Below are positions 36,196 through 44,380 of a stretch of 64,000 nt of DNA, in pieces; the first letter of the stretch is position 1, and the number at the start of each line of letters is the position of its first letter. The position numbers were made by a program, and so were the translations under genes. Source of the stretch: Bdellovibrionales bacterium GWA1_52_35 (GTDB taxonomy: Bacteria > Bdellovibrionota > UBA1018); contig MEPO01000009.1 of the NCBI GenBank assembly GCA_001769805.1, positions 62,001 to 126,000 of the forward strand, in the 5' to 3' direction. The notes under the pieces are model-generated. The model had not been told where the DNA came from. It worked only from the letters and a program-made list of their open reading frames with translations, and made no database searches.

Positions 36196-37395
36196 ATGAA
36201 AAAAATTATTCCTGCCGCCCGTACTGAAAAAATCAAATATGCCGTTCGGGATATTTTACTCATCGCGGACCAGGCCAAAGCCGCCGGAAAGAAGCTCGTT
36301 TATCTGAACATTGGAGATCCCGTGCCCTTCGGGTTTCGCACACCGGAATTCATTACCGATGCCATCATCGATTCCTTGAGGCGCGGTGAAACGGGCTATG
36401 CCCCTTCGGCAGGAACAGCTCCGGCAGTGGAGGCGATCCGTCGAGACGGAGAGCGTCGCGGCATACAGAATATCCAGGACATTTATGTGACCAGTGGTGG
36501 CTCCGAAGCGATTGAGCTGGCCATGACCGCTCTTCTGAATCCCGGCGACGATCTTCTGGTTCCCTGTCCGGGGTACCCCCTTTACACAGCGGTTCTTGAG
36601 AAACTAGGCGCCGTCGCCAATCCCTATTATCTGGATGAGGAGGACGGCTGGCAGATTGATGTCGAGGATGTCCGGCGCCGGATCACGCCCAAAACACGTG
36701 GAATCGTGGTCATCAATCCAAATAATCCGACCGGCTCCGTTCTCTCAGAGAAGGTGGCCCAGCAGCTGGTCGATCTTGCGGAAGAACATGATCTGGTCCT
36801 CTTCTCGGATGAAATTTACGACAAGTTAATCTTTGATGACGTAAAGCATGTTTCCCTGGCCGCCCTGTCGAAGGATGTTGCTGCCATCACCTTCAACGGT
36901 CTTTCCAAAGTTTATGTTGGTCCCGGCTTGCGCATGGGCTGGGGGGTTGTCTCCGGGCCGGAGGCTAAAATCGGGGATTACTATCGTGCAATCCAGAAGC
37001 TCACTCGCGCCCGCCTCTGTGCCCCGCACCCGGTGATGGCCGCAGTCCCCATTGCCCTGGACGGTAAAAATGAGCATCTCCCGGAAGTGGTGGCTCAGCT
37101 GAAATTGCGGCGGGACATTACTGTGGAAATGCTTGCAAATATTCCAGGCATTTCCTGTGTGAAGCCTCAAGGCGCCTTTTACGCGTTCCCGAAGATCGAC
37201 GGATTCAAGGATTCCGACGAGGAGTGGTGTGCCCGCCTGATCCGGGAGAAGGGCGTAGTGACCGTTCCGGGAAGCGGCTTTGGACAGAGACCCGGGACCA
37301 AACACTTCCGGATCGTGTTCCTGCCGGATGAGCCCACTTTGCGCCAAGCCTACTCAAAAATTTCTGAATTCATGAAAGAGCTGAAGCAGAGCTAA
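36196..37395 (+). CDS. Class I aminotransferase, alanine aminotransferase-like
   Basis: A 399-residue PLP enzyme of fold type I. Family marks: YLNIGDPVPFGF near the N-terminus, TSGGSEAIE, the NPNNPTG loop, SDEIYDKL with the cofactor Asp, the lysine motif FNGLSKVYVGPGLRMGW, and FRIVFLP with the carboxylate-binding Arg. The N-terminal region is most like AlaA/archaeal-type alanine aminotransferases (glutamate-pyruvate); a broader aspartate or aromatic specificity is possible. It is monocistronic and convergent with the CsoR-type repressor gene, sharing the 4-base overlap CTAA. Confidence 0.88.
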   Translation: MKKIIPAARTEKIKYAVRDILLIADQAKAAGKKLVYLNIGDPVPFGFRTPEFITDAIIDSLRRGETGYAPSAGTAPAVEAIRRDGERRGIQNIQDIYVTSGGSEAIELAMTALLNPGDDLLVPCPGYPLYTAVLEKLGAVANPYYLDEEDGWQIDVEDVRRRITPKTRGIVVINPNNPTGSVLSEKVAQQLVDLAEEHDLVLFSDEIYDKLIFDDVKHVSLAALSKDVAAITFNGLSKVYVGPGLRMGWGVVSGPEAKIGDYYRAIQKLTRARLCAPHPVMAAVPIALDGKNEHLPEVVAQLKLRRDITVEMLANIPGISCVKPQGAFYAFPKIDGFKDSDEEWCARLIREKGVVTVPGSGFGQRPGTKHFRIVFLPDEPTLRQAYSKISEFMKELKQS

Positions 37396-37730
37396 CGGAT
37401 GAACTTCCGCAGGACTTCCGTGATTTCCTGAATCGAAGCCTCGCCCCGGCCCGCTGTGAGTGCGTTTTTCACACAGCTGCCCAGGTGCTCTTTAAGAAGT
37501 TGCATGGCCGCCGCATCGAGTGCGGAACGTGCGGCACTCAGCTGCGTCAGGACATCGACACAGTAACGGTCTTCTTCCAGCATTCGGATAATTCCGCGCA
37601 ACTGTCCTTCTGTCCTGCGCAGACGCGAAAGAAGGGCTGGTTTGCTCGAGCGTACGACAGTCCGTGTCCCTACCGGAGTGGGGGAACAGTTCGGACAATT
37701 AGCTCGTACTTTGGACTTCATAACCGGCAT
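37392..37730 (-). CDS. csoR: CsoR/FrmR-family metal-sensing transcriptional repressor
   Basis: A 112-residue all-helical repressor of the DUF156 family. RLRRTEGQLRGIIRMLEED is the family's DNA-binding helix, and C57, H82 and C86 form the x-C-H-C Cu(I) site of CsoR (RYCVDVLTQ; EHLGSC). A 30-residue N-terminal extension with C12-P-N-C15 is unusual and may bind metal too. The gene lies on the same strand as, and 24 bases after, the CopA-type ATPase gene, whose promoter carries a matching operator, so copper release of repression is the expected regulation. The start may be ATG 37730 or the internal ATG at 37721. Confidence 0.88.
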   Translation of the reverse strand: MPVMKSKVRANCPNCSPTPVGTRTVVRSSKPALLSRLRRTEGQLRGIIRMLEEDRYCVDVLTQLSAARSALDAAAMQLLKEHLGSCVKNALTAGRGEASIQEITEVLRKFIR

Positions 37731-37754
37731 CGAGAATTACTTTCAGAACTGTTT

Positions 37755-39947
37755 TCATGAAGATCTCCATCGTTTGAGAGTGAGTGAATTGGTGACTACG
37801 GATACGGAACTCAGAGCCATCGCCGCACCGGCAATGACCGGGTCAAGCCAGCCGAATGCCGCCAGTGGAATTCCGAGGATATTGTAGATGAACGCGAAAA
37901 ATAGATTCTGCCGGATTTTCCTCAGGGTGGCGCGTGAAAGTTCGATTGTGTCCACCACGCTGTTGAGGTCATTGCGGATCAGGGTGATATCCGAACTCTG
38001 CATGGCCGTATCCGAGCCGCTTGCAAAAGCGAAGCTGACATCTGCAGCGGCCAGCCCTGGTGCGTCGTTCACCCCGTCTCCGGCCATGGCGATGATTCCG
38101 GGGAATTCTTTGCGCAGCTTCTGGATTTCGGCGGCCTTGTCTGCGGGAAACATGCTGGCTTTGAATTCGTCGATCCCGGCTTCCTTTGCGATGGCTTGGG
38201 CCGCGTAGGTGTGGTCGCCGGTCAACATGAGGATCCGGATTCCCATGCTTCGGAGGCGTGAAACCGCGTGACGGCTGGAGGGTCGCAAACGGTCGGAGAT
38301 CAGAAAGGATCCCAGAATTCCCTCACGGTTTGCGAGTACGACCAGGGATCCGGTCGGGGCTTGTTCCGCTTGTTCCGATTCTTGAAAAACGTGACGAACC
38401 TGGTTTCGAATGAAATGTGCCGAGCCGATGAAATACTCCTGGCCGGCGATGATCCCCCGGATTCCCTGCCCGGGTTGGCTGTGAAATTCTGACACTTCAG
38501 GAATGTCGACCTTCATTGTTGCCGAATGGGCTGCCGCGTAGGCAATCAGGGCCTGAGCCAGTGGATGTTGGGAGCCTTTTTCGAGGGCTGCGGCAATCGA
38601 AAGAATTGCCTGCGAATCCCCAGCAAGAGCGTTCACGGACTCGACACTGGGTTTGCCTTCCGTTAGCGTTCCCGTTTTATCAATGATGAGGCACTTGATC
38701 TTTGCCGCGCGTTCGAGGGCGGCGGCGTCCTTGATCAAGATACCGGCTTTGGCTCCATTTCCTGTTCCGACCATGACTGCAGTCGGGGTGGCCAGGCCCA
38801 AAGCGCAGGGGCAGGCAATGACGAGGACCGCCACGGCGTGAATCAGGGCTTGGGACCAGCTGCCTGTGAGAACCCCCGTCAGAATGAGAGTGATCACGGC
38901 GATGAACAGAACACTGGGAACAAAGACCCCGGAGATCGTATCCGCCAGCCTTTGAATGGGGGCTTTTGATCCCTGTGCCTGCTCGACCATTTTCACTATC
39001 CCCGAAAGCATCGTATCGGCACCAACCTGGGTGGCCCGGCACCGGAGCATTCCGTCCAGATTTCTGGTCCCCGCAAAGATCTTGGAATCCAGGCCTTTTC
39101 CCACCGGGAGGCTTTCGCCTGTGAGCAGTGATTCATCGACGCTCGATTCATTCGCCAGGACGACTCCGTCCACCGGAATATTCTCGCCGGCACGGACCAG
39201 GAATACATCCCCCGGAACGACGCTGGACAGGGCAATATCGACAAAGGCCCCGCCCCGCTCCACGTGCGCTGTATCCGGTTGCAGCTTCAGGAGACTTTCA
39301 ATCGCCGAAGTGGTTCTTTTTTTGGCCCGGGCCTCGAGGATCTTGCCCATGAGCACCAGCGTGATGATGGCAGCGCTGGCCTCAAAATAGATGTGCTCGT
39401 GCAATCCGAAGATCACCACCGCGGCGCTCGAGAAATACGCCATGCTGGTTCCGAGACTGACCAGTACGTCCATATTTGCGGACCGGCTTCTGAGCGCATT
39501 CCAGGCTCCTTTGTAAAAACGTGCGCCGATCCAGAACTGCACGGGGGTGGCCAGCAGAAGCTGAATCCAGGGCGGCAGGAGCTGATGGGGGTCGGCAAAA
39601 AACATCAGGATCATTTGGATGAAAAATGGAAAACTCAGTGCCAGTGAAAGCTGAAACTTACGAACTTCGCGCTGATACAGCCGATCTTTCATCACCTGTT
39701 CAGTCCGTCTATTCGCCTCGAAGTGCTGATGGGCCTGATACCCGGCATTTTCAATTGTTTGGATCAGTTGCTCCGGTTCAACTGCAGGAGGGTAGTGGAT
39801 CTGGGCGCGTTCCGTGGCCAGATTGACTGTCGCTTTCACTCCGGGGATCCGGCTCAGGAGGACTTCGATGCGACGGGCACAGGCCGCGCAGGTCATTCCT
39901 TTGATCTCGAGATCGAGCTTCTGTTTAATTTCCGGGGGCGATTCCAT
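37755..39947 (-). CDS. copA: Copper-transporting P1B-type ATPase (CopA)
   Basis: A 730-residue inner-membrane Cu(I) exporter. It has one N-terminal heavy-metal-binding domain (GMTCAAC, C20 and C23), eight predicted membrane helices, the TGES actuator loop, the intramembrane CPC of VIACPCALG, the phosphorylation motif DKTGTLTEG, an HPLA nucleotide-binding motif and GDGVNDAPGLAAADV. ATG 39947 is preferred over in-frame TTG 39986 because the latter coincides with the -35 box and would read through the operator; it gives a near-leaderless message. One metal-binding domain is typical of bacterial CopA. csoR follows immediately. Confidence 0.93.
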   Translation of the reverse strand: MESPPEIKQKLDLEIKGMTCAACARRIEVLLSRIPGVKATVNLATERAQIHYPPAVEPEQLIQTIENAGYQAHQHFEANRRTEQVMKDRLYQREVRKFQLSLALSFPFFIQMILMFFADPHQLLPPWIQLLLATPVQFWIGARFYKGAWNALRSRSANMDVLVSLGTSMAYFSSAAVVIFGLHEHIYFEASAAIITLVLMGKILEARAKKRTTSAIESLLKLQPDTAHVERGGAFVDIALSSVVPGDVFLVRAGENIPVDGVVLANESSVDESLLTGESLPVGKGLDSKIFAGTRNLDGMLRCRATQVGADTMLSGIVKMVEQAQGSKAPIQRLADTISGVFVPSVLFIAVITLILTGVLTGSWSQALIHAVAVLVIACPCALGLATPTAVMVGTGNGAKAGILIKDAAALERAAKIKCLIIDKTGTLTEGKPSVESVNALAGDSQAILSIAAALEKGSQHPLAQALIAYAAAHSATMKVDIPEVSEFHSQPGQGIRGIIAGQEYFIGSAHFIRNQVRHVFQESEQAEQAPTGSLVVLANREGILGSFLISDRLRPSSRHAVSRLRSMGIRILMLTGDHTYAAQAIAKEAGIDEFKASMFPADKAAEIQKLRKEFPGIIAMAGDGVNDAPGLAAADVSFAFASGSDTAMQSSDITLIRNDLNSVVDTIELSRATLRKIRQNLFFAFIYNILGIPLAAFGWLDPVIAGAAMALSSVSVVTNSLTLKRWRSS

Positions 39948-39959
39948 CAGGAGGTTTCT

Positions 39960-39986
39960 TTTATACCCCTGGGGGGTATTGGTCAA
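39960..39986 (-). promoter_or_regulatory. copA promoter
   Basis: On the reverse strand TTGACC (39986-39981) and TATAAA (39965-39960) flank the CsoR-type operator with a 15-base spacer. The -10 lies 12 bases before the ATG at 39947, so transcription would begin only about five bases upstream of the start codon. Confidence 0.6.
39963..39979. promoter_or_regulatory. CsoR-type operator (inverted repeat)
   Basis: The 17-base sequence has perfect 7-base arms, ATACCCC and GGGGTAT, around a 3-base spacer. G/C-tract palindromes of this form are the operators of CsoR-family repressors. It lies between the -35 and -10 elements of the copA promoter, and the repressor gene follows copA. Confidence 0.8.
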
Positions 39987-40042
39987 GATGCGTGAGGCAA
40001 TTTTAAGGTTTTATGTTATAAGAAAACGCAGGCGGCTATTCT

Positions 40043-40780
40043 ATGGACATGAAACTGGGACTGATTCTTCTTGCTACGTTGGTGAATGGGCTAATCGGCC
40101 TGGTAGGCGGTGTCATACCTACCAGCTTCATTCAGCGTAACATTGGCCTCGTACTGGCTTTTGCAGCTGGGACATTGCTCGGGGTGGCGTTTTTTGAGCT
40201 GATTCCTGAAGCTCTGACGGGAGGCAGCTCTCCGGTATATTTGATGAGCTGGGTAATGGGCGGCTTTTTACTGTTTCATACTGTCGAAAGCCTTTTCCAA
40301 GCCCATTCCTGTGGTGAAGAGGGGCACCGGCATACTTTGATTGGTCCTTTCATTCTCACTGGCGATGCACTTCATAACATCACAGATGGCGTTGCCATTG
40401 CCGCAGCCTTTATGGTGGATGTGCGCGTCGGAATTGCGACGAGCATCGCGGTGATCCTCCATGAGATTCCGCACGAAATGAGTGATTATGCGATTTTGAT
40501 TTCCCAGGGCTATTCCCGGGCGCGGTCACTTCTGCTTTTGTTCCTGGTCCAGTTGACCTCGGTTTTAGGGGCGCTGGTGACTTATGCAGCAGCGCAGTTC
40601 ATGACTGAAGCCGTGGTACCGGTTTGTCTCGCTCTGAGCGCCGGAGGTTTTATTTACATAGGAGCCGCGGACCTGCTTCCGGAAGTCCGTAACCGGCGGC
40701 TTGCTAAAAATAATCTGAGTTCTTCTGCAATTTTCATAAGCGGCCTGGCAATCATGGCGCTCTTTGCATATTTTGAATAG
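40043..40780 (+). CDS. ZIP-family divalent metal transporter
   Basis: A 245-residue inner-membrane protein with eight hydrophobic segments and the ZIP signatures in the fourth and fifth helices: HNITDGVAIA and HEIPHEMSDYAIL, whose His, Asn, Asp and Glu form the binuclear metal site. A short cytoplasmic loop between helices 3 and 4 has HSCGEEGHRH, a His/Cys cluster typical of metal sensing. Such proteins move zinc, iron or manganese into the cytoplasm. It diverges from copA, and the spacer contains the CsoR-type operator nearer to copA, so joint copper control is possible but not shown. Confidence 0.88.
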   Translation: MDMKLGLILLATLVNGLIGLVGGVIPTSFIQRNIGLVLAFAAGTLLGVAFFELIPEALTGGSSPVYLMSWVMGGFLLFHTVESLFQAHSCGEEGHRHTLIGPFILTGDALHNITDGVAIAAAFMVDVRVGIATSIAVILHEIPHEMSDYAILISQGYSRARSLLLLFLVQLTSVLGALVTYAAAQFMTEAVVPVCLALSAGGFIYIGAADLLPEVRNRRLAKNNLSSSAIFISGLAIMALFAYFE

Positions 40781-40816
40781 CGCCGGACAGGAATAGGCGT
40801 TGCATCACAGGAGGTT

Positions 40817-40824
40817 GGAAGGAG
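40817..40824 (+). promoter_or_regulatory. Ribosome-binding site deciding a TTG start
   Basis: GGAAGGAG ends 8 bases before the TTG at 40833, supporting that codon as the start over TTG codons further upstream in the same frame. Confidence 0.6.
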
Positions 40825-40832
40825 CCCGACCT

Positions 40833-41258
40833 TTGAAGCTTTTTCACCTCTACAGGATAGAAGACCTAAGTGGCGTCAGCGGGACCGGACCGGTGGTGGA
40901 AGGGGTGGTCTTTACCAATGGCTGGTGCGCGCTGCGCTGGATGAGTCGGCGCAGTACGGTCTGTTTTTATCAGTCGATCGAGGATGTCCGGAATATTCAT
41001 GGCCATGGTGGCAAAACAGAGCTGATTCTCCACGACTTCGAGCCGCTCAGGGGAACGCGAGGCGAGGCAGCCAGTCGTAAATTCGAAAGCTTTCTGGAAA
41101 CTGTCGAAAATCTTTCAGCCTTGGTGAATCTCGGAGAAGAGCCCGAAGCGACGCTCGAGCAGGTGACGGCGCTCGAGGCCAAGATTCAAGAGGACCTCAG
41201 GAGTCTGAAGGCGCAAATTGCCAAGAAAATAAGAACACGAGCGGCCCGAACTTCCTGA
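40833..41258 (+). CDS. Conserved small protein with SGVSGTG/IHGHGG motifs, unknown function
   Basis: A 141-residue protein in two parts. Residues 1-70 hold the marks RIEDLSGVSGTG, VVEGVVFTNG, LRWMSRR and IHGHGGKT; I have met this small domain in uncharacterised proteins of bacteria, archaea and phages. Residues 75-141 are helical, probably a coiled coil, ending in a basic KKIRTRAAR tail. TTG 40833 is chosen for the GGAAGGAG before it. It sits between the ZIP transporter gene and the inosine-guanosine kinase gene without overlap. No function is known to me. Confidence 0.65.
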   Translation: MKLFHLYRIEDLSGVSGTGPVVEGVVFTNGWCALRWMSRRSTVCFYQSIEDVRNIHGHGGKTELILHDFEPLRGTRGEAASRKFESFLETVENLSALVNLGEEPEATLEQVTALEAKIQEDLRSLKAQIAKKIRTRAARTS

Positions 41259-41356
41259 AGCATGTTAAGTGCGTGAAGTACCTGATATCTATGAACCGCC
41301 CGTTTAAACTTAACTTGACGCCTAGCTTCACCGGGCGGTACATCAGTGCCACCCAT

Positions 41357-42655
41357 ATGAAATTTCCAGGAAAGCGCAAAAGTAAGCATTACTTTCCAGT
41401 GACTGACAAAGGTCGAATCCCGTTCGGCGCGGATGTGGAGCGTTCGGGCGAAATTTACATCGTCGGGATGGATCAGCTTCTGGTCGATATTGAAGCCAGA
41501 GTGGAAGAGAGTTTTCTCGCTGAAATTGGAATCACAAAAGGTGAGTCCGTTCTCCTGGATGATGTAAAGGTCGATCAGATCTATTCGCGACTGAAGGAAG
41601 AAGACCGGATCGTTGGAGAGTTCGCGGGCGGCGCGATCGGCAATACGATTCACAACTATTCGGTTCTGGCCGATGACCAGAGTTATCTTCTTGGCACGAT
41701 CACAAAGCAGATCAATATGGGCGATTACGCCTTTCATTACATTCGCAACACCAGTTCCAGGGTGAATCTCAGTCACCTTCATCCGTGCTCCGGACCGATG
41801 GGGCGGGCGATCTGCTTCATCACTCCGGATGGGGAGCGGAGTTTTGGCATTGGACGCGGAATTATGGACGAGTTGCCAGCCGAAGCTATCTCAGAAAAAC
41901 TGATTTCCAAAGCCTCCGCACTGGTTCTGACCGCCTATCTTTTCCGTAAAGAGGACGCACCCATTTTTCGCGCCACCATGCGTGCCCTGGAATGCGCCAA
42001 ACGACATAATATCCCGATCATTCTGGCGCTCGGCACGGAGTCTTTGGTTCGTGAAAAGCGCGAGTTTTTACGCGACCTGATCAGCAGCTCCGTGAATATT
42101 CTGGCTGGTAATTTTCAGGAACTCGGGGTCTTGACCGGCCAATCCGATGCCCTGCTGGCGGGTCAGGATGCCCTGGACCTCGCGGATCTGGTTCTCATGA
42201 CCCATGATCGCCACGGACTTTATCTCTGCGGGCACGTCGATGAAGAATTTGCCCGGGTGACAAAAGATCAGATCCATTCCAAATCCATTCCGGAATATAA
42301 CCGCCACGAGTACAGCCGCGCCATGCTGAAGTCGGAATGCAAGAAGCCGCTCAAGATGTATTCGCATATCAATCCGTATCTGGGTGGCCCGAGTACGATC
42401 CGAAATACGAATGGAGCCGGCGATTCAGCTCTTTCGGCCCTTTTGCACGACCTTGCCGCCAACATTCATCACCGGCATGCTTCACCGACTTCGCCCAAGC
42501 ATAAGACGCATTTTCTGACTTATTCGTCGATCCACCAGATCTGCAAGTATGCCAATCGCGTGAGCTACGAAGTCCTGCGGCGGAGCTCGCCCCGCTTGAG
42601 TCAGGGGCTTCCGGAGCGGGAAGACTCGCTCGAAGTCTCTTACTGGGAAAAGTGA
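41357..42655 (+). CDS. gsk: Inosine-guanosine kinase, PfkB/ribokinase family
   Basis: A 432-residue enzyme phosphorylating inosine and guanosine to IMP and GMP with ATP. The N-terminal MKFPGKRKSKHYFPV and C-terminal LPEREDSLE..YW segments match my recollection of E. coli Gsk (434 residues) almost exactly, and the interior FAGGxIGNTxHNYSVLADD and NTNGAGDSALSALLHDL (PfkB signature with catalytic Asp) agree as well. ATG 41357 is chosen from this N-terminal match; an in-frame upstream GTG (41273) would add 28 unrelated residues. The 3' end overlaps the convergent lipocalin gene by 16 bases. Such closeness to a gammaproteobacterial enzyme may reflect transfer. Confidence 0.92.
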   Translation: MKFPGKRKSKHYFPVTDKGRIPFGADVERSGEIYIVGMDQLLVDIEARVEESFLAEIGITKGESVLLDDVKVDQIYSRLKEEDRIVGEFAGGAIGNTIHNYSVLADDQSYLLGTITKQINMGDYAFHYIRNTSSRVNLSHLHPCSGPMGRAICFITPDGERSFGIGRGIMDELPAEAISEKLISKASALVLTAYLFRKEDAPIFRATMRALECAKRHNIPIILALGTESLVREKREFLRDLISSSVNILAGNFQELGVLTGQSDALLAGQDALDLADLVLMTHDRHGLYLCGHVDEEFARVTKDQIHSKSIPEYNRHEYSRAMLKSECKKPLKMYSHINPYLGGPSTIRNTNGAGDSALSALLHDLAANIHHRHASPTSPKHKTHFLTYSSIHQICKYANRVSYEVLRRSSPRLSQGLPEREDSLEVSYWEK

Positions 42656-43188
42656 ATCAGCTTTGAGACATCGAACCCGTTGGCCTTGAGTCGCTCCAGA
42701 ATCCCTTCATAGACGGATTTTTCCATTACGGGAGTACGAGAGAGAATCCACAGGTACTCGCGTCCGGGTTCACTGACGACGACGTATTTGTATTCAGGCT
42801 CAAGTTCAATGATCCAGTAATTACCCCAGCCGATGCCAAGCCAGCGGATCAGTCCTGGCGTGAAGATCACACGCAGTTTCGAATTCGTGTCTCTGTCCAC
42901 GACTTCAGCCAGGCCATGGGCCTCCTTCAGCGAGCCGTCGCTCAGCTTCCTGCAGGAATTGAGCACATCAATCTTGCCCTCTTCGCGAAGGGAATATTTT
43001 GCGGTGGATTGGGCACAGTCCTTCTGAAAGCGATTCGGTAACCGGGCGATCTCATACCAGGTCCCGACGTACCGGCTGAGGTCAACTGACGGAACGGTTC
43101 GCAGTAGAGTGACTTCGCTCTGGCTGGCCCATGCAGGTGATAGTTGCGAGGCGAACAGGACTGCCAGAATGAATGCGGAAGTTTTCAT
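42640..43188 (-). CDS. blc: Bacterial lipocalin (Blc-like)
   Basis: A 182-residue exported lipocalin with an SPase I signal peptide (about 1-21, cleavage at AWA-S), not a lipobox. The family marks are GTWYEIARLPNRF, the C-x-N pair of strands (YSLREEGKIDVLNSC), GLAEVVD, and LWILSRTP near the C-terminus. Blc-type proteins bind fatty acids or lysophospholipids in the envelope. Most Blc proteins are outer-membrane lipoproteins, so this soluble form is a variant. Its ATG overlaps the stop of the metallophosphoesterase gene (ATGA), so the two are coupled. Confidence 0.9.
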   Translation of the reverse strand: MKTSAFILAVLFASQLSPAWASQSEVTLLRTVPSVDLSRYVGTWYEIARLPNRFQKDCAQSTAKYSLREEGKIDVLNSCRKLSDGSLKEAHGLAEVVDRDTNSKLRVIFTPGLIRWLGIGWGNYWIIELEPEYKYVVVSEPGREYLWILSRTPVMEKSVYEGILERLKANGFDVSKLIHFSQ

Positions 43189-44339
43189 GAAATGGTTTTA
43201 CCTGTCAGGCGTAATAAACTGATTTCTGACGGGACTGTGAAACGTACGGGAGGACCCCAGAACCCGGTGCCGCGGCTCACGTAAATCCAGAGATTCTTAA
43301 AGCGGTTCAGCCCGATGTGGTAGCGATGAGCAATGGCTACAAGTACGCTCCAGGGAAGGAATTGGCCGCCATGCGTATGGCCCGCGAGCATGAGGTTGAA
43401 ACCGGAAGCCTCGATTTCCTCATAGCCAGTCGGGCGGTGAGTGAAGAGCACTTTCACTGCCTCGGTGGGTGCGCCTTCCAAGGCTTTCTTCGGATTGAAG
43501 CGGTGTTCCGGGAAAAATTTATCCGCTCCGACATCCGGAGTCCCGGCGAGCACCAACTGTGCTTTACCGCGGGTGAGAACCACATGTTCATTCATGAGCG
43601 GACGGATCCCGTAACTCGCTATTTCGCTGATCCATTCCTGGGCACCCCAATAATATTCATGGTTCCCGGTGATGAAGAAGACCCCGTCGCGGGCCTTGAG
43701 ATTCCGCAGCAGGGCCGTGTCTACCCGCAGATCAGAGACAGTGCCGTCGATCAGGTCTCCGGTCAGGGCGATTGCGTCGGCGTCCAGGCCATTGGCGATC
43801 GAAACGATCCCTTCCACAAAGTCTTTGCCCAGGATCGGTCCGATGTGGGTATCTGTAATCTGCACGATCCGGTACCCCTCGAATTCAGGGGCGAGGCCCT
43901 TGATCGGTACGGAAATCTCGTAAACACTCGGGCGTTTCAAAGCCTGAAAAATCCCGATCCCCCAAGAAGCGAAAGCGGCAATACCTACGGCGATAAATGC
44001 TCTGCGCTCGAGATCCGGAGGTGCCTGGAGAAGCTTGCTCCAGAGCACGATCACCAGATCGCTGATCAGGGTGTAAAAAAGGAAAGCCGTGAAAAGCCCG
44101 AGAGTTCCGTAGGTTATCCACTGGAGAACGAAGGGCCAGGACGTGCGACTCGGAAAATGGCGGTAAAGCAGCGGCCCACCTATCTGTAGGATGACAAAGG
44201 CCGAAACAGCTACCCAGATCAGGACGGGATGCTTTTGTGCCCAAGGGATCCAAGCCAGGGTACGGCGACCGAGGTAATAACTTGCGGCTGCCAGAATCGA
44301 TCCCATGATCGAAATGAAAATCAAGAACCTCAAGTTCAT
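43185..44339 (-). CDS. Membrane-anchored metallophosphoesterase
   Basis: A 384-residue protein with four or five N-terminal membrane helices (up to about residue 135) and a calcineurin-like phosphoesterase domain after it: ITDTHIGP, LTGDLIDG, TGNHEYYWG, and AGHTHGGQ hold the two-metal ligands. The arrangement matches YkoQ/YaeI-type membrane phosphoesterases, one of which cleaves lipid-linked UDP-sugar. The domain probably faces the periplasm. It precedes and overlaps the lipocalin gene by four bases, suggesting a joint envelope-lipid role; the substrate is unknown. Confidence 0.85.
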   Translation of the reverse strand: MNLRFLIFISIMGSILAAASYYLGRRTLAWIPWAQKHPVLIWVAVSAFVILQIGGPLLYRHFPSRTSWPFVLQWITYGTLGLFTAFLFYTLISDLVIVLWSKLLQAPPDLERRAFIAVGIAAFASWGIGIFQALKRPSVYEISVPIKGLAPEFEGYRIVQITDTHIGPILGKDFVEGIVSIANGLDADAIALTGDLIDGTVSDLRVDTALLRNLKARDGVFFITGNHEYYWGAQEWISEIASYGIRPLMNEHVVLTRGKAQLVLAGTPDVGADKFFPEHRFNPKKALEGAPTEAVKVLFTHRPTGYEEIEASGFNLMLAGHTHGGQFLPWSVLVAIAHRYHIGLNRFKNLWIYVSRGTGFWGPPVRFTVPSEISLLRLTGKTIS

Positions 44340-44380
44340 GAATGGCTCATACCATTCTTCCTGTGTTAAGGTCCAATGCT

